Assembly: GCA_022225965.2 (NCBI GenBank)
Contig: JAKJXP020000011.1
Location: forward strand, 186,001-250,000
Reading direction: 5' to 3'
Source: Diatrype stigma
Taxonomy: Eukaryota; Ascomycota; Sordariomycetes; Xylariales; Diatrypaceae
DNA: 64,000 bases
Numbering within the stretch: the stretch's first letter is position 1; each line of letters opens with the position of its first letter. The notes under the pieces were generated by a model. That model worked only from the letters and a program-made list of their open reading frames with translations. It searched no databases and was not told the origin of the DNA. Below, piece by piece: positions 14,019 through 24,096 of this stretch. A program made the translations under genes and the position numbers.

Positions 14019-16628
14019 GGTGACTGAGTCTGGGGAAGGAAGGGTTCGTGAAGCAGGTCGGCGAAAGTCGACTCTTGTTTTTTTCTCTTATCGCTAGTGT
14101 GGCTGGCGGTCGGTGTTCAAGCTTCGATTGATCAATGCGGAATCTTTTCTTCGGTCAGAAATCTATTGGGCGTGATGCTGTTCTCACATACGGTACTGGT
14201 ACTGTCTGTAGGTAGGTAGAATTGTCAACAAGGCAGGGCGGGAGCGGAAGGCTTCAAGGTTGCTACATGGAATTTTGATTCGTCCAGGTCTACAAAGTAT
14301 TGACAAAGTAGGGAATTTTGATGGAGCTCTCCAGATGTCGCGCTACCTTAGCGTTCGTTCAAGCTCCAAGTCCAAAGCTCCAGGAAGAGCAGCTAGCAGC
14401 ATCCATGATTGGACCTCATTGGGCCTGCTACCAAAGGCCTTGGCACCTGCCACCAAGACCAACCAACACGAACATTGAGGCGCGTCGGACACATGTATAA
14501 AGTAGGTACCGGCATTGTGGCTGAATGTGTGGCAGAATAGTTATGTGGCTGTGACTTCGAGTCTTACAGGTACGAGGCGTAAAACATGTTGGCGAGCTGG
14601 GCGAGACAAACCAAATCTGACCACTGCGGGATCTTAACCTCGTTGGCCAATGGCAACAAATCGCAAACTTCAACCAGTGAACTTGGTATCTCCTCTATAC
14701 TTCATACTCCTATGTCGGCTACAACTACCCATATGAATTCTTCGATGTGGAATCATGACGGATCATCGAATAGATCAGCTTTCCACTTCGATATACAGCC
14801 TAGCCCAATGGAGTCAGTATGCTTCTTGTGCTGTTGATACTGTACAACACTCCGTACTTCATGAACATATTTGTACCTACTGATAGTCCCTTGCTTCACC
14901 GCTGCGTTCTCAACTCGATGTTTTCACCGCTCGAGGACCTCATTGCATTCTAGTCATTCTAGTCTCCCTAGTGTCCCGCGTCTCCACGAAACACGAAGGG
15001 GGAGGAAGGGTTCGTTCGTACGTTGCACGATATGGGAATACCACCTACTACGTAGTAAAGCAGCTATGCACACATCGTGAAGGCACCCTTCCGAAGATTG
15101 GCGGCAATCTCGCATCCGGGAACCGGGGTGCCCCAGGTGTGAACTTATTGATTCCATGCATTGCCTACTCGAGTAGGCATCTCCATACACGCAACTCGTT
15201 GTCAAGTCGGCGTTAATATGATCCATCCTACGTAGGATCCTGGGATGTTTTCATCCCTTCATTGATCGACCAGTTGGATCGCTGCCCGCACTTTGCTTCT
15301 TCTTGACCATTCACTTATCAAATCATACGTTCGTTGTCGGATGAACCAGGGCCACGAGATGTATGGGTGCTTAATATACGCGATACGAACTCATGTATAA
15401 ATAGCTGTTTCCTTCGTCATCCATGACACATGCCCGTCTCCTTGATGTCTTCCTCCTTACATCTTCCTGTGCCCAAGTTCTCCGCAAGACAGAGTATATA
15501 TATCTGAGCACCATGGAAACGCCATGAACTGGTGTCCTGGTTGTAACGAGTGATCTGCCTACGTTAATTCTTGGTCTAGGTATTCAACAGAATCAACAGG
15601 GGCGTTTTAGGGCTTGCATGGGCCTACATTTATATATTTTTCTTCCTAGTCTTCCACTCCTTCCTCATGCGTTGCCCCGTCTACCGCTATACCACAACAA
15701 GCTAGCGTTTGATGTTTAGCGTCGATGCTGGCCAACGACGGCATCGGCAGTGGGTGGAACCTGAGGGGACATTGGAAGATCCCTTTCCAGCGCACTTCGA
15801 CTGGGGGGCTACGGCGGTTATCAGGTACCAACAAGTCCAACACCCGGACACCAAGTACAACCTTGAACTACAAAGTACGGCAGTAAACCATTATTTAAAG
15901 CAGCACTTAAGGTTGTTATCGTCTAATCACCCGAGCATTTCCAGTTCGCGAACACGCTATCGCTCGTCGACTTTACATAATAATACAAACAACTGCTGGC
16001 ACCTCGTACATCACTTTCCTTGCTCATCCTTCTTTTCTATTTACATATATTCGAGGTCTTGCCCTCAGTACATACATAGAATTCGAGGTTTGATTTGGGT
16101 CGAGAATCGTCACATCCATCCCTTGCTGCGACTGGCACCGTCACTACCACTTCCGAAGTTCCGCGACGACTATCACTACTCGACTGAACGCCACCTGAAC
16201 GCCACCCTTCACGCACGCCACTGACGCATATGCATATAGGCGCACGTGGCCTTGGATATCTCCGGTCTCCCACAAGCTATACCTGATTCTTGCGCTATAC
16301 GGCAATACGCACGCCTGGCCGAACAGGAGCTCATCTAAGGGCTCTAATTGCGGACTGCCTCCGCGTTACCTGAAGGTTCCGTGAAGGTTCCCTAAGGAAT
16401 TCCTTGAGGGCTCCTTCTTCTCTACCTAGGCAGTACTTGCCTCAACCAGATCTCTAGATAGGTAGGCAACTAGGCAGCTGTGTAGGTGGTCTCTAAGCAG
16501 ACGCGGAAGGTGCCTGCGTGCTTCATTATATAATTGAACATGCAGGCGCGAGACACTTGGCGTTGCTGTTGTCCGGTTTTAAAGCTAAGAAGTGGGTTTG
16601 ACTCTGCTATATTAACCGCCTTATCATA
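14019..16628. other. Long intergenic region, no supported gene
   Basis: About 2.6 kb between divergent RVB2 and the coiled-coil gene. Several short open frames (longest 171 codons, 15709-16224) are low in family features and biased toward His, Ser and Tyr as in noncoding fungal DNA. Part may be the leader of the gene at 16629. TAGGTA motifs occur near 14210 and 16460, and the GGTTCC/GGCTCC repeats at 16370-16420 are unexplained. Confidence 0.45.
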
Positions 16629-18482
16629 ATGTCCTACTCGAGTCACTGGCCGCCTCCAAATTTCGGCAGCCACAGGGACCCCAGAGATTCCAGGGATTCC
16701 AGGGATTCCTACCATTCCAAATCTTACGACTCTATGAGAGGTAGAGATAGAGAGCGGGAACGGGAACGGGAACAGGAACGAGATCGAGATCGAGATCGGA
16801 ATACAAGTCGTGATAGAGGTCGGGATTCTGATAGAGGGTTCTCGCGACGTGATTCAAGAGAATCCCGGGATAGAGACAACCGAGATTTGTTCGAATCGAG
16901 ACGTCCAGCTGGAAGAGATCTGCCTCCAGTAGACACGAGAGGCATTCCTACCGGTCCTCGACCCAAAGACTCGCCAATGAGCGCCCGAGGTGCACCTCTG
17001 AGTGCCAAGACGCCGCAAGAACCTTGTCAGTATAGTCAATTGTTCGTGTCATGGTAAAGGTATTTGCTAATATGTGGAATAGTCTCGGATCGACGAAGCA
17101 ACACGATCATGTCCAACGCGAGTCCTACAACGGCCCCAGCTTCTCCAACCATTTCCGGGGCTGGGGCACGATCCTTCCAACCTGTGCCTCAACATCGAAC
17201 CAAGGACCCAAAACTTCAGCATGCATTTGAGGCAGTATGGGTCTTGGGCGAGGTCGCTCAGAGACGTTCCCACTACAGGTTCCGAAGGGATAAAATCAAG
17301 AGAGACTCCATGAATCAACAACGTTTAGTAGACAAGCAATCGGAGAGGGATGATGATTTTGTAGGACTTCCCGATTACCAAAATCTATTCCTGAAAAGTC
17401 TCAGTAAAGAGTTGGAGGAACTAAACAAGCGGGTCAGCGAGAGCGACAAGCAATACCACTCCGAGCTTGAACGCGTTGCCGCATTGTTTTACAAGGACAA
17501 GAGCTCTGGTTCAACACAGCAGGCGCCAACTCCTACAGCCAAGGATTCACCAAGCAGTGCGTTTGAAAAGGAGCTTGCCGAATTTAAGAAGCAGATATCG
17601 TCGCAAGTCTCAGCGCAACAAAAGCAAATTGACGAACAAGCGCAGCAGATTCGATCTCTGTTAGACGAGAAAAAGCAAAATTCAGTGCAACAGAAACAGG
17701 CTACCGAGCAGCCAGAGAACATCCAAGCCCTCCAAGATGGGAGAAAGCAGCTCTCTGTACAGCAAAAGCAAGTTGCTGAACATGCGCAACAACTTCAGAA
17801 TCTTCGTAATGAGAAGAGCTTGTTGGTTAAAAATATTGATGCATTGAGAACTCAGCTAGATGCTTCCAAATCCGCAACTGACTCCCTGAAATCACGGGTG
17901 CAAGACTTAGAGGCAAATGTCACTAAAGTTGGCCAAGATGTACAAGGCGTAAAGAAGCAGGAGCAAAAGAGTCCAAACGCCGATTCGAGCCTCTCGAGCT
18001 TAATCGCTACCAAGGCGAATTCCACAGATTTAAGCAGGCTTAATTTATCGATCAACAAGGCGCTGAACAAATTGGAAGATCACTGCAAAAGACAGGATGT
18101 TACGCTTGAGGAGCTACGGTCCGAGGTGGACCTCCTTACTGCCCAGAAAACCACAGCCAATACTGTTAACGGTGCTGAGCAGGAAAATTCAGAGCTGAAA
18201 GGAAAGCTCGAAGATCTTACTAGCAAGATCGCGACCTTGGATCTGATAAAAGAGGATGTGGATAGCTTGAAGCAGACGATGGACCATCTTCCCAATCCTG
18301 ATGAACTAGACAAGGTCATGGACTATTTCTCGGAGAATGATATCGCGAGAAGTCTCAAGTCGCCGGAGGATATCGTTGAAAACACCCAACGAGAACTAAA
18401 AGCTCTCCACGATGCAGTAGCAGAGATAAGACGCACGTTAGTGCCAGCGTCAGCATCTACACCAGCACCAGCACCAGCACCA

Positions 18483-18514
<32 letters not shown>

Positions 18515-19244
18515 CCTCGCCCCAGCCCACACTACTCTTTCGGAAGATGATAGAGCCTACATAGCAGGACAAGATGCTGTGGTCATGGAATCCATCAAAA
18601 GGCTTTTGCAACGCCAGGAGGGAGAGCTCGGCGACATGGTTGATGAGGTTACAAGCCGTGTCGAGAAGCTCGAGAATGCTACTGATCCTTCCGTTAATAC
18701 GATTCAACTCTCCATGAGGATCAAGGCTATTGAGGACCAGAGGCTTTCCGAGAAGTGCAACGAATTAGCAGCCATGGCAGGGCAGTTACAGGCAAAGCTG
18801 CAAAAATCTGGCATCGATCTCGATTTATACAACAAGGACGGAGTCAAGGCAGATATCGACGAAATCAAGGAGAAGATTGAAGCCATTGAGCTATGCAACA
18901 GATCTTTGGACTCTCAATGGTCCAACCTGCAGACCAGGGGGATGGCTGATCTCATTCTGCATCAACTCAACCCATACGGCCAGAGACACGATGCCACCAT
19001 TCAGCAATTGGTACAGGACTACAAGCATGTAAGCGCCGAAGTCAAAGAGCTTGCATCTCTACTCAGCAGCCTCGTGAATGGTCAGAAGAAGAGGACAGCC
19101 TCACCAGCCAACGGAGCCATGCCCAACCCGATGAAACGGCCCAGAGTCGAAATGAACGGGCAGCAGCAACAGCAGAGACCATCGCCGTCCTCTCGACACA
19201 GTAGTGTTGGGCGGGAGAGTCTCCAACCACGAACAAATCAATGA
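16629..19244 (+). CDS. Large coiled-coil protein with RS/RD-rich head (hypothetical)
   Basis: Two exons, 16629-17025 and 17083-19244, joined by a 57-nt intron (GTCAGT...AATAG), give 852 aa. Residues 15-110 are very rich in Arg, Asp, Glu and Ser, with R-D-S repeats and R-E-R-E-R-E runs resembling the heads of RS-type nuclear proteins. A short conserved-looking helical block with F-E-A-V-W-V-L-G-E-V-A follows. From about 240 to 730 the protein is mostly heptad-rich coiled coil with many Gln, Lys and Glu. An Ala/Pro/Thr microsatellite (18463-18517) interrupts it. The tail has a basic K-R-P-R cluster, Q-run and Ser-rich end. A nuclear scaffold or kinetochore-like role would fit, but I recognise no family and assign no function. 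Second exon codons are less GC-biased than in neighbouring housekeeping genes. Confidence 0.8.
18463..18517 (+). repeat. Coding microsatellite (CCAGCA / ACGGCA)
   Basis: Tandem six-base units CCAGCA then ACGGCA encode alternating Pro-Ala and Thr-Ala inside the coiled-coil protein. Such arrays are prone to length variation between strains. Confidence 0.85.
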
Positions 19245-20272
19245 ACTATGCATATAGAGTTATGTGGGGTTCATCGGAAAAGGTTCTGGGTAGATGCAGG
19301 TGATTTTCTGTTTGGTTGATCGGCCCTCGTCTAACGCTGCAAGCCGAGAGCAGCATGGAGGACCACCGGTCACATCGTGGAGAGGAGCCAGCACGGCGTT
19401 ATGCAAACATTCCGAAAAAGGGACTGCTCGGACTTTCCGGGCTTTGCGTGTTAGAGTCACTATTGCATTTTGCGTGTGTTGTTCAACTTCCTGTTTATTG
19501 GTTTTTACTGTTACTATACCCTCTTAGTTTTTAGGTCGAGCTCGTCGTCGAGTCTGGGCGGGTCTACGTATGGGTGCTAGAGCACATGGGGGAGACCAGG
19601 GAAGCTAGCCGAGGAAGACAGGAGAGCAAATGATGGGACAGGGGGGGAGAGGAAGGGGGAGGGCGACGGACGCGCTGGTCAAATGCTTGCCATCGTTGGC
19701 CGGTGCTAGCTTCAGACTTTGCCCTATCTACAAAAGTAGATGATGCCTTGGGAAAGGGGGTACGGACAAGGGAGCCTGATCACATCACTTGCACGCTGGG
19801 TCGATCAGTTCTCAGTCAGACAGCCAGCCAGATTAGACAGATATCTATCTGGGCTTGCCAGTAGAGGGCATTAATAAACAGTAAAATTGCTGCGTTCTGC
19901 AGTTTCCGACAATGTCCCTTTCTTCTTTGCGTTGCTTCCCTTCATGTGTCCAATGATGATATGTGTCACTGGTAATTTAGTCTTCGTCATTTTGCTTCGT
20001 TCTCGTCATCCAACGCCGTAACCAGAAGAGAACGCCCTCCTTGTCTATATGTGCGTACGTAGTATGTATAGTTCCCACCCGGGTTTCCTATGGATTTCCT
20101 CTATGCCGTTCTACCTTTCCTGTTTTTTATTCAATTCGCCTTACCCAGGTTTGTTTGGCCCTTCATGCGGTCATGCATATATGCACGGGAATCTAATCGT
20201 CCTCGAGAAATCTCTCACTCTCTCTCCCTTCATTGTAAAGACCCTCCAGCAAGCCCATCCCTCTCGCCCCTT
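19245..20272. other. Intergenic region between convergent genes
   Basis: 3' flanks of the coiled-coil gene and of PTH2. G-rich tracts occur near 19620-19670. No gene or RNA recognised. Confidence 0.45.
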
Positions 20273-21175
20273 TTACAACAGCTTTAAACCCCCGGTAACC
20301 TGATCGACCAAACTCCGCGGCGCCGGCCCCACCCCCAGCACCGTCCGGCTGCCCGATTCGATCTGCGTGCGCCCCGCGTCCTGGATGACCTCGGCCGTCA
20401 GCCCGAGGCTGCGCGCCCGCCCCATCAGCGTCAGCAGCTCGTCTTCCGACTTGGCCTGCAGCGCGATCTTGGCCTGGCCGCCGTGCTCCCAGCGCCGCAG
20501 GATCCGGGCGGCGGGCGAAGAGGGGGCTGCGCGGGAGATGGTCTTGTAGCAGGCTAGGGTTGCGTGGGAGCACTGCGCTGCTATTTTGCCTGTTTTTTGG
20601 GGGAGAGGGGCGTTAGTTTAATTTTTGGGGAAGTAAGAGTGGGTAAGTAAAGCTGTGCAGGGGAGATGAGGGGAGCATAGGGGGGATAACGCACCTTTCG
20701 TCATGCCTAGATCCGTCCGCACGACTAGGACGAGCTTGCACTCCTCATTGTCATGAGAACCACCACCGCCGACATTGACATCCACCAACGGCGTGCTGCT
20801 ATTGCTCGCCTCTTCCGCCGCCGCCGCCGCCGCCGCCGCCGCGTTCTTCTTGCCACCCTTTTTCTTCTTCTTGCCCCCGAGTTCGGCAGTATCGTCATTC
20901 TGGTTCTGTACGCGCAGGCGCAGGCCGTCGCGGCTGTCGGCCTCGAAGCCGTTGGCCCAGTTGGGGGCGTGGTCCAGCAGGGTGTCGTCCTCGTCGACGT
21001 CGCTCTCGTCGCTCTCGACGGGGTCGTACAGGTTGCGGCGGCGCTCCTCGGCCAGCTCCGGCGACGCGAACAGGTACCCCCGGATCGCGTACACGCCCAT
21101 CACGAAGCCGGACAGGAAGGTCACGATCGACGTCACGACCAGGACGGTGCCGTCGCCGGTCTTGAGGGCGTCCAT
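20273..21175 (-). CDS. PTH2: Peptidyl-tRNA hydrolase 2, membrane-anchored
   Basis: Two exons on the minus strand, 20695-21175 and 20273-20589, joined by a 105-nt intron that splits the Gly codon in M-T-K-G-K-I-A-A-Q; 265 aa. The enzyme frees tRNA from peptidyl-tRNA released prematurely by ribosomes. A hydrophobic segment at residues 10-33 (V-L-V-V-T-S-I-V-T-F to A-I-R-G-Y-L-F) should anchor it, as in human PTRH2 at the mitochondrial outer membrane. Then come an acidic linker and a K-K-K-K-G-G-K-K plus poly-Ala stretch (GCC repeats). The Pth2 fold starts at K-L-V-L-V-V-R-T-D-L-G-M and ends D-A-G-R-T-Q-I, then V-D-Q-V-T-G-G-L-K-L-L. I chose the ATG at 21175 because it directly precedes the anchor; upstream codons are leader sequence. 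Confidence 0.93.
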
Positions 21176-22356
21176 TTCGAATAGTGGTGTAGAGAAATCG
21201 TGTTGCAATGTCCGAGGTTGGGGGGAGCGGGAGCGGGAGATGTTCGGATTGTGAGATTCGAGTATAGGTATAAGCTGCTTATTGCAGCTACTTGTGATTC
21301 GCTTAGTGCAGGTGGTTACAGGTACAGGAGAAAAGAAGAACCTTAGGTGAGAAGTTGGAAACACTTTAGAGAAAAGTGGCTCCTGGGGTTTGAGACAAGG
21401 CAGGCACAGGGAACGAAGCTTCGATTGTCCTTGTCGATAAACGATAAAACACGTCATACCTACAGCAGCTTCCGGCCGAGACTTACCTGCCTAGGTTCCT
21501 TTTATTTAAAATCTATCAGCCTTGCAGAGATAGATGAATACATCCAAGATACCTAAGGGCAGTACATCTATAAATGACATGTGTGAAGTAGATAACCTGG
21601 CTGGCTGTTCGAGATACCCTGGCAGTCCGGATAACACACACCCACACCCACCCACCCTTACCTGTTGATACCCGCTGATAACCAGTTAGCCTCACTACAC
21701 CTAGATCTATAGTCCGGTTATTAGTTATTACGAATGCCCGATTGATGGGCGTTGCGGCGGTGTGCTGCGAGTGCTGGTGATGTACGAGGCATGTAGTTAG
21801 GTATGGTTCCATGCTCCTCATTTTAACCTCATCCCACATCTTACCTACCTACAGCACGTTCTTACCTCCCGATGGCGGAGAGTTGGCGGAGATTATGGAT
21901 GTGGCTCATGTGATGTGACGGTTGAGGACGTACGTCCCGGCATCATGGCCTGGGACAGCAGGCCCTGTCCATTCAGAGGTAAGATGTCGGGGGCGAACTA
22001 CCAAGAGGCACCCAACTATATACCTAGGTAGGTAGTAGTTACACACTTGCACTGGTATGATGGCACGATGGCACGATCTGGGGTAGATACGCGTGTATGT
22101 ATGTACAGTATAATACCTTAGAAAAAGGTAACTAGAGTCACGTTGGGTTCAAGAAAGAATACATCATTGTAGGTATCGCAGGTGTTGTATACTGCATTGC
22201 ACCTCACCCCGTGCCCCGTGGATGATGTCGTTCCCATGCCTGTTCAGGTGTGCATCCTGGATGCATGTAGTCCCAGGTAGGTAAACACTTACCTACATGC
22301 AGGTATGCACCCATCGTGTATGGGACACTTACACAATGACACAGGGACAGGCAGAA

Positions 22357-22388
22357 CCTACGGACCTACGAACCTACGAACCTACGTA
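22357..22388 (+). repeat. 8-bp tandem repeat CCTACGAA x4
   Basis: Four consecutive units CCTACGGA, CCTACGAA, CCTACGAA and CCTACGTA, continuing into CCTACC. Confidence 0.9.
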
Positions 22389-23615
22389 CCTACCGATCAA
22401 CCAAAACCGTCGCCTCTCCCTGCTTTCTCTGCCCGAACTGGCAGTCTGGCAATCCACGTAGCCAACTGCTATACTTACCAGTCCCGAACCGAAAGCAACG
22501 TGAAAGACTAGAAGCGTTAGGACATCCCAATCGGCAGAAACATTGAATCAACTTGGGTGACCGTCTACCCTGTAGGTTGTACCCCTAGATAGTTATACTT
22601 TGTACCCTAAACTACCCTAAATTCTCGTAACTTCATATGCAACCATAGACCAAAAGCCAATTCCCATGTCGTACTATTCCATTCCTGCTCCCCTCTTTGC
22701 CTGCGAGTGCGAGTGGAAGAGCGGGATAAGATCACTACCTACTACATACGTAGGTACTACCAAGTTTCCTGGATGCACTCCAGTTGTATGCGCTCACGCT
22801 CAGCGACCGGCCGATCTTCGCAAGGATCCATCATCACCACCACCCACCACCCATCACCCGTCGCCCGTCACCCGTCAGTGGGCCGTCGTCCATCACCGGC
22901 CTAGACTGCTAACTACCTACATACATACCTAAGACTAGCGACTACCCAGTTAGACCGACCAGGTATGTAGTTTTAGCCTTTAGAGACTCTAGTTTTAGTT
23001 ACCTCCAAAGTTACCTCCAAAGTTACCTCCTTGCTGGAAGCTTTCCTGGAGTGCTGGACGCCAGGAGGCTTAACTCGACAGGACCCCGGCTGCCCAAGAC
23101 CCAAGTTCCAAAACCCAAGACGGACAAATCGAGACGAGACAAACACGCTGCAGTGCCTGCACAGCTCCGATTGATTGGAGAGCGGAGCAACATCAACAAT
23201 ACTGTATACACCACGACCGACCAGCCATAGGTGATAGCAGTGAGGCGCTATCACACCAGCTAAGTTTCAAGGTTACAGTGCTGTATGTACATACAACTGT
23301 ACTACTTACCATCAGGCAAGTCGGACAGCCCAATCTCTTGTATTCAAACCCGCCATGCTCCCGCTGTACAGCCTGTACAACACAAAGTAGGGCCTACAGA
23401 GTATTATCCTTACCTACCTAGTAGCATTAGCATTATCACCGTCCACCGTCCACCTGCACCGTCGTCATCTTCTCCATCCATCATCTCAGATCTCAGCTCC
23501 ATACCATTTTATTACCTGTTCGGATTATCCAAGTATCTGTTTGTACCAAAACCATGTAGTCTCTTATTATTGCAGTTTCTACCCGTTCCCTCGCCCAGAT
23601 TACGCACCCCGAGCC

Positions 23616-23647
23616 TAGTCTGATAGTCTGATAGTCTGATAGTCTGA
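23616..23647 (+). repeat. 8-bp tandem repeat TAGTCTGA x4
   Basis: Four perfect consecutive units, about 0.45 kb upstream of the next gene. Confidence 0.92.
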
Positions 23648-24096
23648 TACCCGACACCCATTCGATGCTGCTACGGAGTCATCGTATCCATTGTTGATAC
23701 TGCTGATGCTCAGACCACTAATGACCCTTCACCTCTATTAGGTCATTTTCCTGCCTGGGCCGCAAGAGGGAGCAACGATCTCGTTGCACTTCTGTATCAC
23801 GCACACGCGCACGCCCACACTCACACCCACACTCACACCACGCAACGCCCTTTCCTGTGTCCTCCCACAAATACGTACACCACACTCGTTACCTTCCAAG
23901 TTGCTATCTCCATTGATTCACCCGCACCCCCCTTTCGCATAGGCTCGCCCGACGACGACGGCGACGACGACAATAACAGGGACAACGGCTAAGCGCGAAT
24001 GCCCATTCAGCCCAGGTCCCACCGCTCCTTTCATGACAAAGAACAAGATACGCGCGCAACATTCCGGAGTTGCACCAGACAAAGAAAACGAAGACC

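Larger units (their letters stand above)
21176..24096. other. Long repeat-rich intergenic region
   Basis: About 2.9 kb between divergent PTH2 and the AFF-like gene, with no supported gene. It is the densest stretch of TACCTA/TAGGTA motifs and short tandem repeats in the window: CCTACGAA x4 (22357-22388), AGTTACCTCCAA units (22997-23030) and TAGTCTGA x4 (23616-23647). CA-rich sequence at 23795-23850 precedes the next gene. Confidence 0.5.

Noticed and set aside
15709..16224. 171-codon open frame upstream of the coiled-coil gene
   Set aside because: Poor coding composition (His/Ser/Tyr-rich), no motif and likely leader or intergenic sequence.
22357..23647. Short tandem repeats considered as a CRISPR-like array
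   Set aside because: Units are 8-12 bases with no spacers, in a eukaryotic genome; they are microsatellites.
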